NCBI GenBank assembly: GCA_946185785.1
Contig: CAMHKP010000045.1
Coordinates: 1-5,008, forward strand
Length of the DNA: 5,008 nt
Reading direction: 5' to 3'
DNA from: an uncultured Alphaproteobacteria bacterium
GTDB lineage: Bacteria; Pseudomonadota; Alphaproteobacteria; Rs-D84
Positions 1-5,008 of this stretch are shown here, piece after piece. The number at the start of each line of letters is the position of its first letter. The first letter of the stretch is position 1. Under the pieces are notes generated by a model, which did not search any database, had not been told where the DNA came from, and saw only the letters and a list, made by a program, of their open reading frames with translations. Both the position numbers and the translations under genes were made by a program.

Positions 1-437
1 TTTATGGTGGTTTTGATTTTTCGTCTTTTAATTCTGGTTGGGTTTTTGATGAAAACCGCGCAGTTAAAAATCCAAATGGTTATTCGGGTTTTCTTGTTGG
101 TGAGTTTGGTCATCGTTTTGATTTTAATGAAACTTATTATATGTCGCCATTTGTCATGCTTGGTGGGGATTATGTAAATGTATTAAATTCTGGTGATTCA
201 GATTATTATCTTGGTGCTGGGGGTGATGCTGGGTTTGCGGTGGAATTTGACGGAATTCGTTATGATTATTCGGCACGCGGAATGGTGCGGTCTGATGGTG
301 GTGTCGGTTTGGCGTTAAATATATCTGCTTGGTCGGTTATGGATGCAGCCGGTATAGATTTAAAAGCAAGCGCATTCTATGACAATATACTTGGTGTGTC
401 ATATGGTGTATCACTAAATGGAAAGTTTAATTTTTAA
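1..437 (+). CDS. Outer-membrane beta-barrel protein, C-terminal part (partial, 5' end off window)
   Basis: The reading frame is open from the left edge (first full codon at 3) to a TAA at 435-437, giving 144 visible residues. The Met at 141 is internal: the frame upstream is open and has the same character, so it is not the start. The protein is rich in Gly, Asp, Tyr and Phe, with short alternating polar/aromatic stretches separated by Gly/Asn/Asp turns (GEFGHRFDFNETYY, GDYVNVLNSGDSDYYLGAGG, FDGIRYDYSARG). It ends in a strand-like segment, GVSLNGKFNF. A C-terminal Phe after alternating hydrophobics is the usual BAM recognition signature of outer-membrane barrels. I infer the last four to six strands of an autotransporter-type or porin-like barrel inserted in the outer membrane. 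The passenger or N-terminal domain, if any, lies outside the window, so subfamily and function cannot be told. There is no lipobox or signal peptide in view because the N-terminus is missing. The gene converges on miaB and overlaps its stop codon. Confidence 0.65.
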   Translation, partial: YGGFDFSSFNSGWVFDENRAVKNPNGYSGFLVGEFGHRFDFNETYYMSPFVMLGGDYVNVLNSGDSDYYLGAGGDAGFAVEFDGIRYDYSARGMVRSDGGVGLALNISAWSVMDAAGIDLKASAFYDNILGVSYGVSLNGKFNF

Positions 438-1735
438 TCAGCAATTTTGCCACGCAATGATGCCTTGTTCGCAGCGGTAATAACAATGTCACATAATTGC
501 TTTGGCTCACCATCTGGTCTTGCAACAATGCATTGTTGCATATATGGTGTACGGTATACCAAATGACGACCAGTCTTGTCGGGACCTTCGCATAAACAGG
601 TCAGGGTTTTATCAACGCAACTTTCATTAAACGCGCGTTGAATTTCGTTTAGTTCAGCATCCAATATTGCTAAGCGTTTTGATTTTATGTTTTCTGGAAT
701 TTGGTCTGGCATAATTGCCGCCGCAGTATGTGGACGTGGTGAGTATTTAAATGAATAAGAATTTATGTATTTTATTGTACGCGCAATCTGTAATGTCTGT
801 TCAAAATCATCATCGGTTTCACCGGGAAATCCAACAATAAAGTCAGATGATATTTGAATATCGTTGCGTGCCAATTTTAATTTACGAACAATGTCCATAT
901 ATTGATTTAAATCATATGGGCGATTCATGCGTTTAAGTACATTTGGTGAACCGCTTTGAATCGGCATATTTAAAAACGGCAATAATTTAGGTTCGGTTGC
1001 AAACATATCAATCAAGTCATCTGTCATTTCGGTTGGATAACTGGATGTGAAACGAATGCGTTTGACGGTGTCTATTTTTGCCGCTGTGCGAATCAAATCC
1101 GACAGGCGATATGTTTTACCGTTTTCGTCTGTGTATTTGTATCCATTAACATTCTGGCCAAGGAAACATATCTCGACAGCACCGTTCTTGGCTGCTTGTT
1201 CAACATCACGAATACAATCGACAAAGCTGCGCGATATTTCACGACCGCGTGTATATGGTACGATGCAGTATGTACAACAATGATTGCAGCCCTCTTGAAT
1301 TGGAACATATGTCACCAATGGCGATTTTTCCATTTGTGGCATTTCATCAAATTTTTCCAGCCCAGATAATTCAATATTAAATAAACGCGTATTTGGGTCA
1401 TTTAATATTTCAGGTAATTTATGATAACTTTGTGGCCCCAAAACAAAGTTTAAATCAGGTACACGTTTGAATGCATCGGCCCCCGATTCGCGTGCAACAC
1501 AACCAACAATTCCCATTAATGCATTTGGTTTTTTTACAAGACGAATACGGCCCAGAGCTGAATATACCTTATCCGTTGCTTTGGCACGAACGGCACATGT
1601 ATTTAAAATAATTATGTCAGCATCACTAACATCTTCTGTGCGTGTCATACCACGTGCATCAAGCATAGCTACAATGCGCCAGCCATCATACACGTTCATT
1701 TGGCAACCAAAAGTTTGGATAAAGTATTTTTTCAT
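434..1735 (-). CDS. miaB: tRNA-2-methylthio-N6-dimethylallyladenosine synthase MiaB
   Basis: This radical-SAM methylthiotransferase adds a methylthio group to C2 of i6A37 in tRNAs reading UNN codons, using two [4Fe-4S] clusters and S-adenosylmethionine. At 433 aa it is of normal family length. Domains in order: an N-terminal MTTase domain (about 1-120) with the three cluster cysteines C11 (FGCQMN), C47 (NTCAVR) and C79 (GCVA); a radical-SAM domain (about 140-366) with C150, C154 and C157 in EGCNHCCTYC (CxxxCxxC), followed by PYTRGRE; and a C-terminal TRAM RNA-binding domain (about 370-433). The GCQMN motif and the overall pattern favour MiaB over the MtaB and RimO relatives. The ATG at 1735 gives the family-typical MKKYFIQTFGCQMN opening. 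No good Shine-Dalgarno precedes it, only AGCGAAATAATAAAAAC. It lies 7 nt after the stop of the 57-aa gene, so translational coupling is likely. It is the last gene of the minus-strand cluster. No intrinsic terminator is visible after it, and its TAA overlaps the stop of the convergent barrel gene. Confidence 0.96.
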   Translation of the reverse strand: MKKYFIQTFGCQMNVYDGWRIVAMLDARGMTRTEDVSDADIIILNTCAVRAKATDKVYSALGRIRLVKKPNALMGIVGCVARESGADAFKRVPDLNFVLGPQSYHKLPEILNDPNTRLFNIELSGLEKFDEMPQMEKSPLVTYVPIQEGCNHCCTYCIVPYTRGREISRSFVDCIRDVEQAAKNGAVEICFLGQNVNGYKYTDENGKTYRLSDLIRTAAKIDTVKRIRFTSSYPTEMTDDLIDMFATEPKLLPFLNMPIQSGSPNVLKRMNRPYDLNQYMDIVRKLKLARNDIQISSDFIVGFPGETDDDFEQTLQIARTIKYINSYSFKYSPRPHTAAAIMPDQIPENIKSKRLAILDAELNEIQRAFNESCVDKTLTCLCEGPDKTGRHLVYRTPYMQQCIVARPDGEPKQLCDIVITAANKASLRGKIAD

Positions 1736-1742
1736 GTTTTTA

Positions 1743-1916
1743 TTATTTCGCTTTTGTGTTTTTTATGCGACGCAATTGTTTAGCACGAATGTGGCGTGTG
1801 CGATTATATTGTTCAACAACTTTGGATTTAATTGTACGTTGTACATTTGTTTGTGGATTGTTATCTACTGTTATATAACGGACACCCATAATTGGGTCAT
1901 AAGACATTTTTATCAT
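1743..1916 (-). CDS. Small basic protein of unknown function (57 aa)
   Basis: I do not recognise this protein. The start chosen is the ATG at 1916, 1 nt after the TAG of the preceding gene, with AAAAAGG at 1925-1931 ending 8 nt upstream. A second ATG at 1907 (MSYDP...) is possible. The frame stays open upstream to an ATG at 2075, but that extension runs antiphase inside the 106-aa gene and has no plausible start. The protein carries 7 Lys and 7 Arg against 3 acidic residues, concentrated in the second half (RTRHIRAKQLRRIKNTKAK), and has no membrane segment or signal peptide. The first half (SYDPIMGVRYITVDNNP) could hold short strands. It ends with tandem TAA TAA, 7 nt before miaB. The charge would suit a nucleic-acid-binding or ribosome-associated role, but that is inference only. 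The tight spacing on both sides and the good Shine-Dalgarno make it likely real. Confidence 0.65.
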   Translation of the reverse strand: MIKMSYDPIMGVRYITVDNNPQTNVQRTIKSKVVEQYNRTRHIRAKQLRRIKNTKAK

Positions 1917-1917
1917 A

Positions 1918-2238
1918 CTATCTACCTTTTTGTTTTTTATTTTGATATGTGCGTTGTGCAATTTTTGATTGTATGCGCGCATTGTTATTTTGAAAGCGGA
2001 TACGTTCGCGACGATCAATTTGATCTTTTTTTGATTCCAGATGAATTTTATCAAAACCATATATACGCATAGCATTATCCTTTTTATCTAGCATCTTTTC
2101 GATTTCTTCGATTGGTGGTGGACATATTGTCACAGGTGCTGTCACGGGTAGCATTGAAACAACAACCATATGCTTGGTTTTTATAGGCATATGTATTGGT
2201 TCGTTACCCACGGAAACAATAATTATGTCCTTTGACAT
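1918..2238 (-). CDS. Hypothetical protein (106 aa) between gatB and miaB
   Basis: I do not recognise this protein. The ATG at 2238 follows the gatB TAA by a single nucleotide (TAA-A-ATG), so it is probably read by ribosomes finishing gatB; only a weak GGGG lies upstream, inside the last gatB codons. Residues 1-45 are moderately hydrophobic with beta-branched runs (KDIIIVSV, HMVVVSMLPVTAPVTI) and a CPPP at 39-42. Residues 43-55 are charged (IEEIEKMLDKKD). Residues 57-106 are strongly basic (8 Arg, 7 Lys against 5 acidic) and rich in Gln/Asn, ending QNKKQKGR. The hydrophobic stretches are too short and interrupted for a confident membrane segment, and there is no signal peptide. An in-frame ATG at 2070 has a better Shine-Dalgarno than the 2238 start, so a 50-aa internal product is possible. 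It terminates with TAG, 1 nt before the next gene. Confidence 0.6.
   Translation of the reverse strand: MSKDIIIVSVGNEPIHMPIKTKHMVVVSMLPVTAPVTICPPPIEEIEKMLDKKDNAMRIYGFDKIHLESKKDQIDRRERIRFQNNNARIQSKIAQRTYQNKKQKGR
1925..1931 (-). promoter_or_regulatory. Ribosome binding site for the 57-aa gene
   Basis: The minus strand reads AAAAAGG, ending 8 nt before the ATG at 1916. The site lies in the last codons of the preceding 106-aa gene, and it is the main reason for choosing 1916 as the start. Confidence 0.6.
2078..2085 (-). promoter_or_regulatory. Possible internal ribosome binding site in the 106-aa gene
   Basis: The minus strand reads AAAAAGGA, 7 nt before an in-frame ATG at 2070. It is nearly the same element, at nearly the same spacing, as the one before the 57-aa gene. 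Initiation there would make a 50-aa basic peptide beginning MRIYGFDKIH. It could equally be chance: the bases encode Lys-Lys-Asp in the full-length frame. Confidence 0.35.
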
Positions 2239-2239
2239 T

Positions 2240-3760
2240 TTACCCCAATTTTTTGCGCAACAATTCGTTTACAACGGCTGGATTAGCCTGACCAGATGTT
2301 GCCTTCATGACGTTACCAACAAAGAAGCCGAGCAAGCCAACCTTGCCACCACGATATTGTTCGACTTGGGCTGGGTTGTTTTTAATTACTTCGTCAACGG
2401 CCGATTCGATTGCGGATGTATCTGTAATTTGCTTCATGCCAAATTTGTCGGCAATTTCATGTGGTGTACCACTTTCACCATCTAACATTTTGATAAAGAT
2501 TTCTTTGGCTTGTTTACCGTTAATTTCGGATGCAGATATCATATCAACCAATTCGGCTAAATCGCTTGGTGTAATAATACGCATACCGTCAACGATACCA
2601 GACTTTTGGTTTTCGATATCATAGTTTTCTGGGTGCGCAAACAATTCACTTATCATCCAGTTTGCAATTGGTTTGGCACGTGACGGCTTGTCACCAACGG
2701 CTGCATCAAACCAGTGTGAAATATCAACCGTTTCGGTTAAACGGCTCGCATCATATTCAGCCAAACCTAATTTTTCAATATAGCGCGTGCGGGTTGCAGC
2801 CGGTAATTCCGGCATAGTTTTGCGAATGCGTTCAATGCGTTCATCGTCAATTATTAATGGCAACAAATCTGGGTCTGGGAAATAGCGATAATCCAAGGCA
2901 TCTTCTTTGCTGCGCATAACTGTTGTAATGCCATCGTCTGGGTGATAGCGCATTGTGTCTTGGCTGACTGTGCCACCGTTTTCATATACTTCAATTTGAC
3001 GACGCGCTTCGTATTCAATGGCGGCTTTGATAAATTTAAACGATACCATATTTTTTGTTTCGGTACGTGTACGGAAAGTTTTTTCGCCCACAGGACGTAC
3101 AGAAACATTAACATCAGCGCGCATGGAACCTTCCTCCATATTCGCCTTGGATACACCAAGCGCACGTGCAATTTCGCGAATTTCGCGCAGGTATCTTTCT
3201 GCTTCGTCTGGTGATGTTATATATGAATTGTTTTCTGGGTTTTTGGTGTCCAAAAACGTGACAATTTCTAATAAAGAAACACCTGTACGATTATAATCAG
3301 CAAAAGATTTAGTTGGATGAACATCGTGTTTTAATTTTCCTGCATCTTGTTCCAAATGCGCGCGTTCAATAAATATTTTTTTAGGGTTGCCATCGTCGCC
3401 AATAATTTCAACCCAGCCACGACCAACAACCGGTGGTACTTCTGGTGGTTGCGAAATTTGATATCCCTGGGGCAGGTCAGGGTAAAAATATTGTTTACGT
3501 GCAAAACAACTTCTGTGTGATATTTCGGCATTTATCCCAAGGCCGAATTTAATTGCTTGGTCAACACAATAATCGTTCAATACTGGCAGCATGCCCGGCA
3601 TAGCCGCATCAACCATTGAAACCTGGGTATTTGGGGCAATGGTTGGATTATAGTCTGCAGACGCACCACTAAACAATTTTGAATTAGATAACACTTCGAT
3701 ATGTGTTTCCAATCCAATAACTAATTCCCAATCACCTGTTTTGCCTTTTATTGTAAACAT
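2240..3760 (-). CDS. gatB: Aspartyl/glutamyl-tRNA(Asn/Gln) amidotransferase subunit B
   Basis: GatB is the kinase and tRNA-binding subunit of GatCAB. It phosphorylates the misacylated Asp or Glu on tRNA(Asn)/tRNA(Gln), and the activated carboxyl is then amidated with ammonia tunnelled from GatA. The start at 3760 (MFTIKGKTGDWELVIGLETH) gives 506 aa, with AAGGA at 3770-3774 spaced 9 nt upstream. The longer 532-aa reading from 3838 would run antisense through the tRNA-Phe and lacks support. Family blocks visible: IGLETHIEV (15-23), PNTQVSMVDAAMPGMLPVLN (43-62), YFYPDLPQGYQISQ (91-104), HLEQDAGK (135-142), NRTGVSLLEIV (157-167) and DYRYFPDPDLLPL in the middle of the protein. The C-terminal third is the helical GatB/YqeY domain that grips the tRNA, ending GNVMKATSGQANPAVVNELL. 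The catalytic blocks look intact and there is no frameshift. It is downstream of gatA, with an opposite-strand tRNA gene between them. Length is slightly above the usual 475-500. Confidence 0.97.
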   Translation of the reverse strand: MFTIKGKTGDWELVIGLETHIEVLSNSKLFSGASADYNPTIAPNTQVSMVDAAMPGMLPVLNDYCVDQAIKFGLGINAEISHRSCFARKQYFYPDLPQGYQISQPPEVPPVVGRGWVEIIGDDGNPKKIFIERAHLEQDAGKLKHDVHPTKSFADYNRTGVSLLEIVTFLDTKNPENNSYITSPDEAERYLREIREIARALGVSKANMEEGSMRADVNVSVRPVGEKTFRTRTETKNMVSFKFIKAAIEYEARRQIEVYENGGTVSQDTMRYHPDDGITTVMRSKEDALDYRYFPDPDLLPLIIDDERIERIRKTMPELPAATRTRYIEKLGLAEYDASRLTETVDISHWFDAAVGDKPSRAKPIANWMISELFAHPENYDIENQKSGIVDGMRIITPSDLAELVDMISASEINGKQAKEIFIKMLDGESGTPHEIADKFGMKQITDTSAIESAVDEVIKNNPAQVEQYRGGKVGLLGFFVGNVMKATSGQANPAVVNELLRKKLG

Positions 3761-3769
3761 TTTTATTTT

Positions 3770-3774
3770 TCCTT
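3770..3774 (-). promoter_or_regulatory. Ribosome binding site deciding the gatB start
   Basis: The minus strand reads AAGGA here, 9 nt before the ATG at 3760. This selects the 506-aa GatB over the upstream in-frame ATG at 3838, which lies inside the tRNA gene on the other strand. The site overlaps by two bases the -35 element proposed for the tRNA promoter. Confidence 0.7.
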
Positions 3775-3801
3775 GCTTTTTCGTTTTTCGTATCTTATTA
3801 T
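3773..3801 (+). promoter_or_regulatory. Promoter of the tRNA-Phe gene
   Basis: A sigma-70-like pair is visible: TTGCTT at 3773-3778 and TATTAT at 3796-3801, separated by exactly 17 nt. TATTAT matches the -10 consensus at five of six positions. The bases just downstream (GGCGTCC) are GC-rich in an otherwise AT-rich stretch, which is the discriminator type of stable-RNA promoters under stringent control. Transcription would start near 3808, leaving only a few leader bases before the tRNA at 3812. Assigned by eye. Confidence 0.55.
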
Positions 3802-3811
3802 GGCGTCCGTT

Positions 3812-3887
3812 GGCTAGGTAGCTCAGTTGGTAGAGCAAGGGACTGAAAATCCCTGTGTCAGCGGTTCGATTCCGTTCCTAGCCACCA
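3812..3887 (+). tRNA. tRNA-Phe (anticodon GAA)
   Basis: A complete 76-nt cloverleaf with encoded CCA. The acceptor stem GGCTAGG pairs perfectly with CCTAGCC. The D stem is GCTC/GAGC around AGTTGGTA. The anticodon stem AGGGA/TCCCT encloses the loop CTGAAAA, with GAA at 3845-3847. The variable region is GTGTC. The T stem AGCGG/CCGTT has one G-U wobble around TTCGATT. Bases 36-38 are AAA, the recognition context of MiaA, so A37 (position 3848) should become i6A and then ms2i6A through MiaB. The gene lies on the strand opposite gatA and gatB and fills most of the gap between them. The sequence pattern is similar to alphaproteobacterial tRNA-Phe as I remember it. Confidence 0.97.
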
Positions 3888-3895
3888 TTTTTTTT
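3888..3895 (+). terminator. T-run directly after tRNA-Phe, possible terminator
   Basis: Eight consecutive T follow the CCA end with no separate hairpin between. The acceptor and T stems of the tRNA could supply the upstream structure, making this an intrinsic-like stop. It lies just before the end of gatA on the other strand, so termination here would avoid a long antisense transcript over gatA. No other terminator candidate is visible in the gap. Confidence 0.4.
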
Positions 3896-3899
3896 ACCC

Positions 3900-5008
3900 T
3901 TATTTTCCCATTATCTTGGTTGGGCGATTATCAACGCCAGCAAATTGTTCAATGTGTTTTGCCAATTGCATAATGCGTAAATCGTCGAAACGTTTTCCTA
4001 CAACCTGCATCCCCAATGGCAGACCATTTTGTGCAAGTCCGGCTGGAACGCAGCATGCAGGAATACCGGCCAAATTCATCGCAACGGTGAATAAGTCCAA
4101 TGCATAATATTCCAACGGTGATAAATCAGATGCCAATGGCATTGCTGGACCGGCACTTGTCGGGCAAACAATTAAATCACATTGCTTAAATGCGGCATTG
4201 AAACTGTCTGATATCATACGACGAACACGTGCGGCCTGCATAAAATAGACTTCGTACGATTCGCTGGACAACACCGCCGTACCAACAATCATACGACGTT
4301 GAACTTCGTCACCAAATCCAGCAGCACGTGTTTTCTTGTATGTATCGATTAAATCAGAACCTTCGACACGCAGACCATAACGCATACCGTCATATCGTGC
4401 CAAGTTAGATGATGCTTCGGCTGGGGCAATGATATAATATGCCGCCAACGCATCCAAAATGTTTGGTATGGATACTTCGACAATTTCCGCACCCAGCGAT
4501 TTTAAATCATTGATGCGTGCATTGAATAAGTTTTTCATATCGTCAGAAATTTTAACATCGTTCAATTCACGAATAACACCGATGCGTAATTTTTTACCAT
4601 CACCCAATATCGCATCAAGCGGTGTATGTGCATTAAAACCGGCACTTTCGCTGGTTGAATCCTTGGGGTCATGTCCCGCCATAACCGACAACATTAATGC
4701 CGCATCATCAACGGTACGTGCAATCGGGCCCGGTGTATCAAGACTGGATGCAAATGCAACACATCCCCAACGCGAACACAAACCATATGTTGGTTTCATA
4801 CCAACCAGACCAGTTATCGCAGATGGGAAACGAATTGAACCACCAGTATCAGTACCCGTTGCGCCCATGCACAGACCACCAGCAACAGCCGATGTTGAAC
4901 CACCAGACGAACCACCAGCAGTCAATTTGTCTTGCAAGTGCCATGGATTAACAGGTGCGCCAAAATACGATGTCTTGCTGAATGTGCCCATTGCAAATTC
5001 ATCTAAAT
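3900..5008 (-). CDS. gatA: Glutamyl/aspartyl-tRNA amidotransferase subunit A (partial, N-terminus off window)
   Basis: GatA is the amidase-signature glutaminase subunit of GatCAB and releases ammonia from glutamine for use by GatB. The frame is open through the right edge: before the Met at 4991 it reads LDEFA, giving the family block LDEFAMG, so that Met is internal. About 368 residues are visible and roughly 120 are missing, including the catalytic Lys. Counting the Met at 4991 as 1, the amidase signature is GGSSGGS (26-32) with cis-Ser S28, and GTDTGGSIR (46-54) with nucleophile S52; their 24-residue spacing is standard. Later blocks are KPTYG (66-70), EASSNLARYDGMRYG (192-206), the GFGDEVQRRMIVGTAVLSS region, and DLFTVAMNLAGIPACCVPAG with the conserved Asp, which belong to the glutamine pocket. 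One oddity is Ala where Pro usually precedes GGSSGG. It ends with TAA at 3900-3902, 12 nt beyond the tRNA CCA end. gatC is not in the window and may lie upstream. Confidence 0.96.
   Translation of the reverse strand, partial: LDEFAMGTFSKTSYFGAPVNPWHLQDKLTAGGSSGGSTSAVAGGLCMGATGTDTGGSIRFPSAITGLVGMKPTYGLCSRWGCVAFASSLDTPGPIARTVDDAALMLSVMAGHDPKDSTSESAGFNAHTPLDAILGDGKKLRIGVIRELNDVKISDDMKNLFNARINDLKSLGAEIVEVSIPNILDALAAYYIIAPAEASSNLARYDGMRYGLRVEGSDLIDTYKKTRAAGFGDEVQRRMIVGTAVLSSESYEVYFMQAARVRRMISDSFNAAFKQCDLIVCPTSAGPAMPLASDLSPLEYYALDLFTVAMNLAGIPACCVPAGLAQNGLPLGMQVVGKRFDDLRIMQLAKHIEQFAGVDNRPTKIMGK

Noticed and set aside
380..415. Repeated GGTGT around CATATG near the end of the barrel gene, considered as a terminator hairpin for miaB
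   Set aside because: The GGTGT copies are direct, not inverted, and no T-run follows on the minus strand.
1467..2072. A 201-codon plus-strand frame with a Phe/Tyr/Ile/Cys-rich, membrane-like second half
   Set aside because: It is antisense to the miaB 5' end and both small genes. Its hydrophobicity is the mirror of AAA/AAT-rich basic codons on the minus strand (AAA read backwards is TTT, Phe). It has no ribosome site, and its first half is plainly antisense to MiaB.
1917..2075. N-terminal extension of the 57-aa gene to an ATG at 2075 (110 aa)
   Set aside because: It would overlap the 106-aa gene in another frame for 53 codons and has no good ribosome site, whereas the ATG at 1916 does.
1743..2238. 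The two small genes as one frameshifted gene
   Set aside because: Each has its own plausible start, its own stop and a complete-looking basic tail. The upstream continuation of the second frame does not resemble the first protein.
2854..3531. Alternate frames inside gatB on both strands (for example 2854-3171, 2942-3214, 3018-3296, 3331-3531)
   Set aside because: They lie wholly inside a well-conserved gatB, lack ribosome sites and match nothing recognisable, so they are shadows.
3788..3830. A minus-strand promoter for gatB alone (CATAAT/TAAGAT-like -10 near 3790-3804)
   Set aside because: An AT-rich -10 can be seen, but no acceptable -35 lies at 16-18 nt. The same bases are better explained as the tRNA promoter on the plus strand.
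3823..3888. A 21-codon minus-strand frame with ATG at 3888, read antisense through the tRNA
   Set aside because: This is the familiar phantom peptide from reading a tRNA gene backwards. It has no independent support.
4697..4951. A Gln/His/Asn-rich plus-strand frame opposite gatA
   Set aside because: It is low-complexity sequence produced by reading the conserved Gly/Ser/Thr-rich amidase signature backwards.

Overview
The window looks like ordinary chromosome from an AT-rich Gram-negative bacterium. The genes are densely packed, lysine and phenylalanine codons are mostly A/T-ending, and the left edge holds the end of an outer-membrane-type beta-barrel protein. The tRNA-Phe resembles alphaproteobacterial ones in its acceptor stem (GGCTAGG/CCTAGCC), D arm and encoded CCA. 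An uncultured or host-associated alphaproteobacterium is my best guess, but it rests on remembered family resemblance and no search was run.

Layout. Positions 1-437 (+) hold the 3' end of the beta-barrel protein gene. Everything else protein-coding lies on the minus strand. In transcription order (right to left) it is gatA (partial, enters from the right edge), gatB, a 106-aa unknown protein, a 57-aa unknown basic protein, and miaB. A tRNA-Phe(GAA) gene sits between gatA and gatB on the opposite (+) strand, with its own recognisable promoter. From gatB to miaB the genes are separated by 1, 1 and 7 nt, so they almost certainly share a transcript and are translationally coupled. miaB converges on the beta-barrel gene, and the two stop codons share one TTAA palindrome.

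Function. The theme is decoding. GatA and GatB are subunits of the GatCAB amidotransferase, which makes Gln-tRNA(Gln) and/or Asn-tRNA(Asn) from misacylated precursors. MiaB methylthiolates i6A37 in tRNAs that read UNN codons. The tRNA-Phe encoded here carries A36-A37-A38 and is itself a predicted MiaB substrate. The two small proteins between gatB and miaB match nothing I recognise. They are the only truly uncharacterised material here, and any link to tRNA or ribosome biology is inference from position and charge alone.

I see no mobile element, CRISPR array, phage gene or defence system. No stretch longer than 300 bases lacks a gene. The longest non-protein interval is 3761-3899, mostly filled by the tRNA and its promoter.
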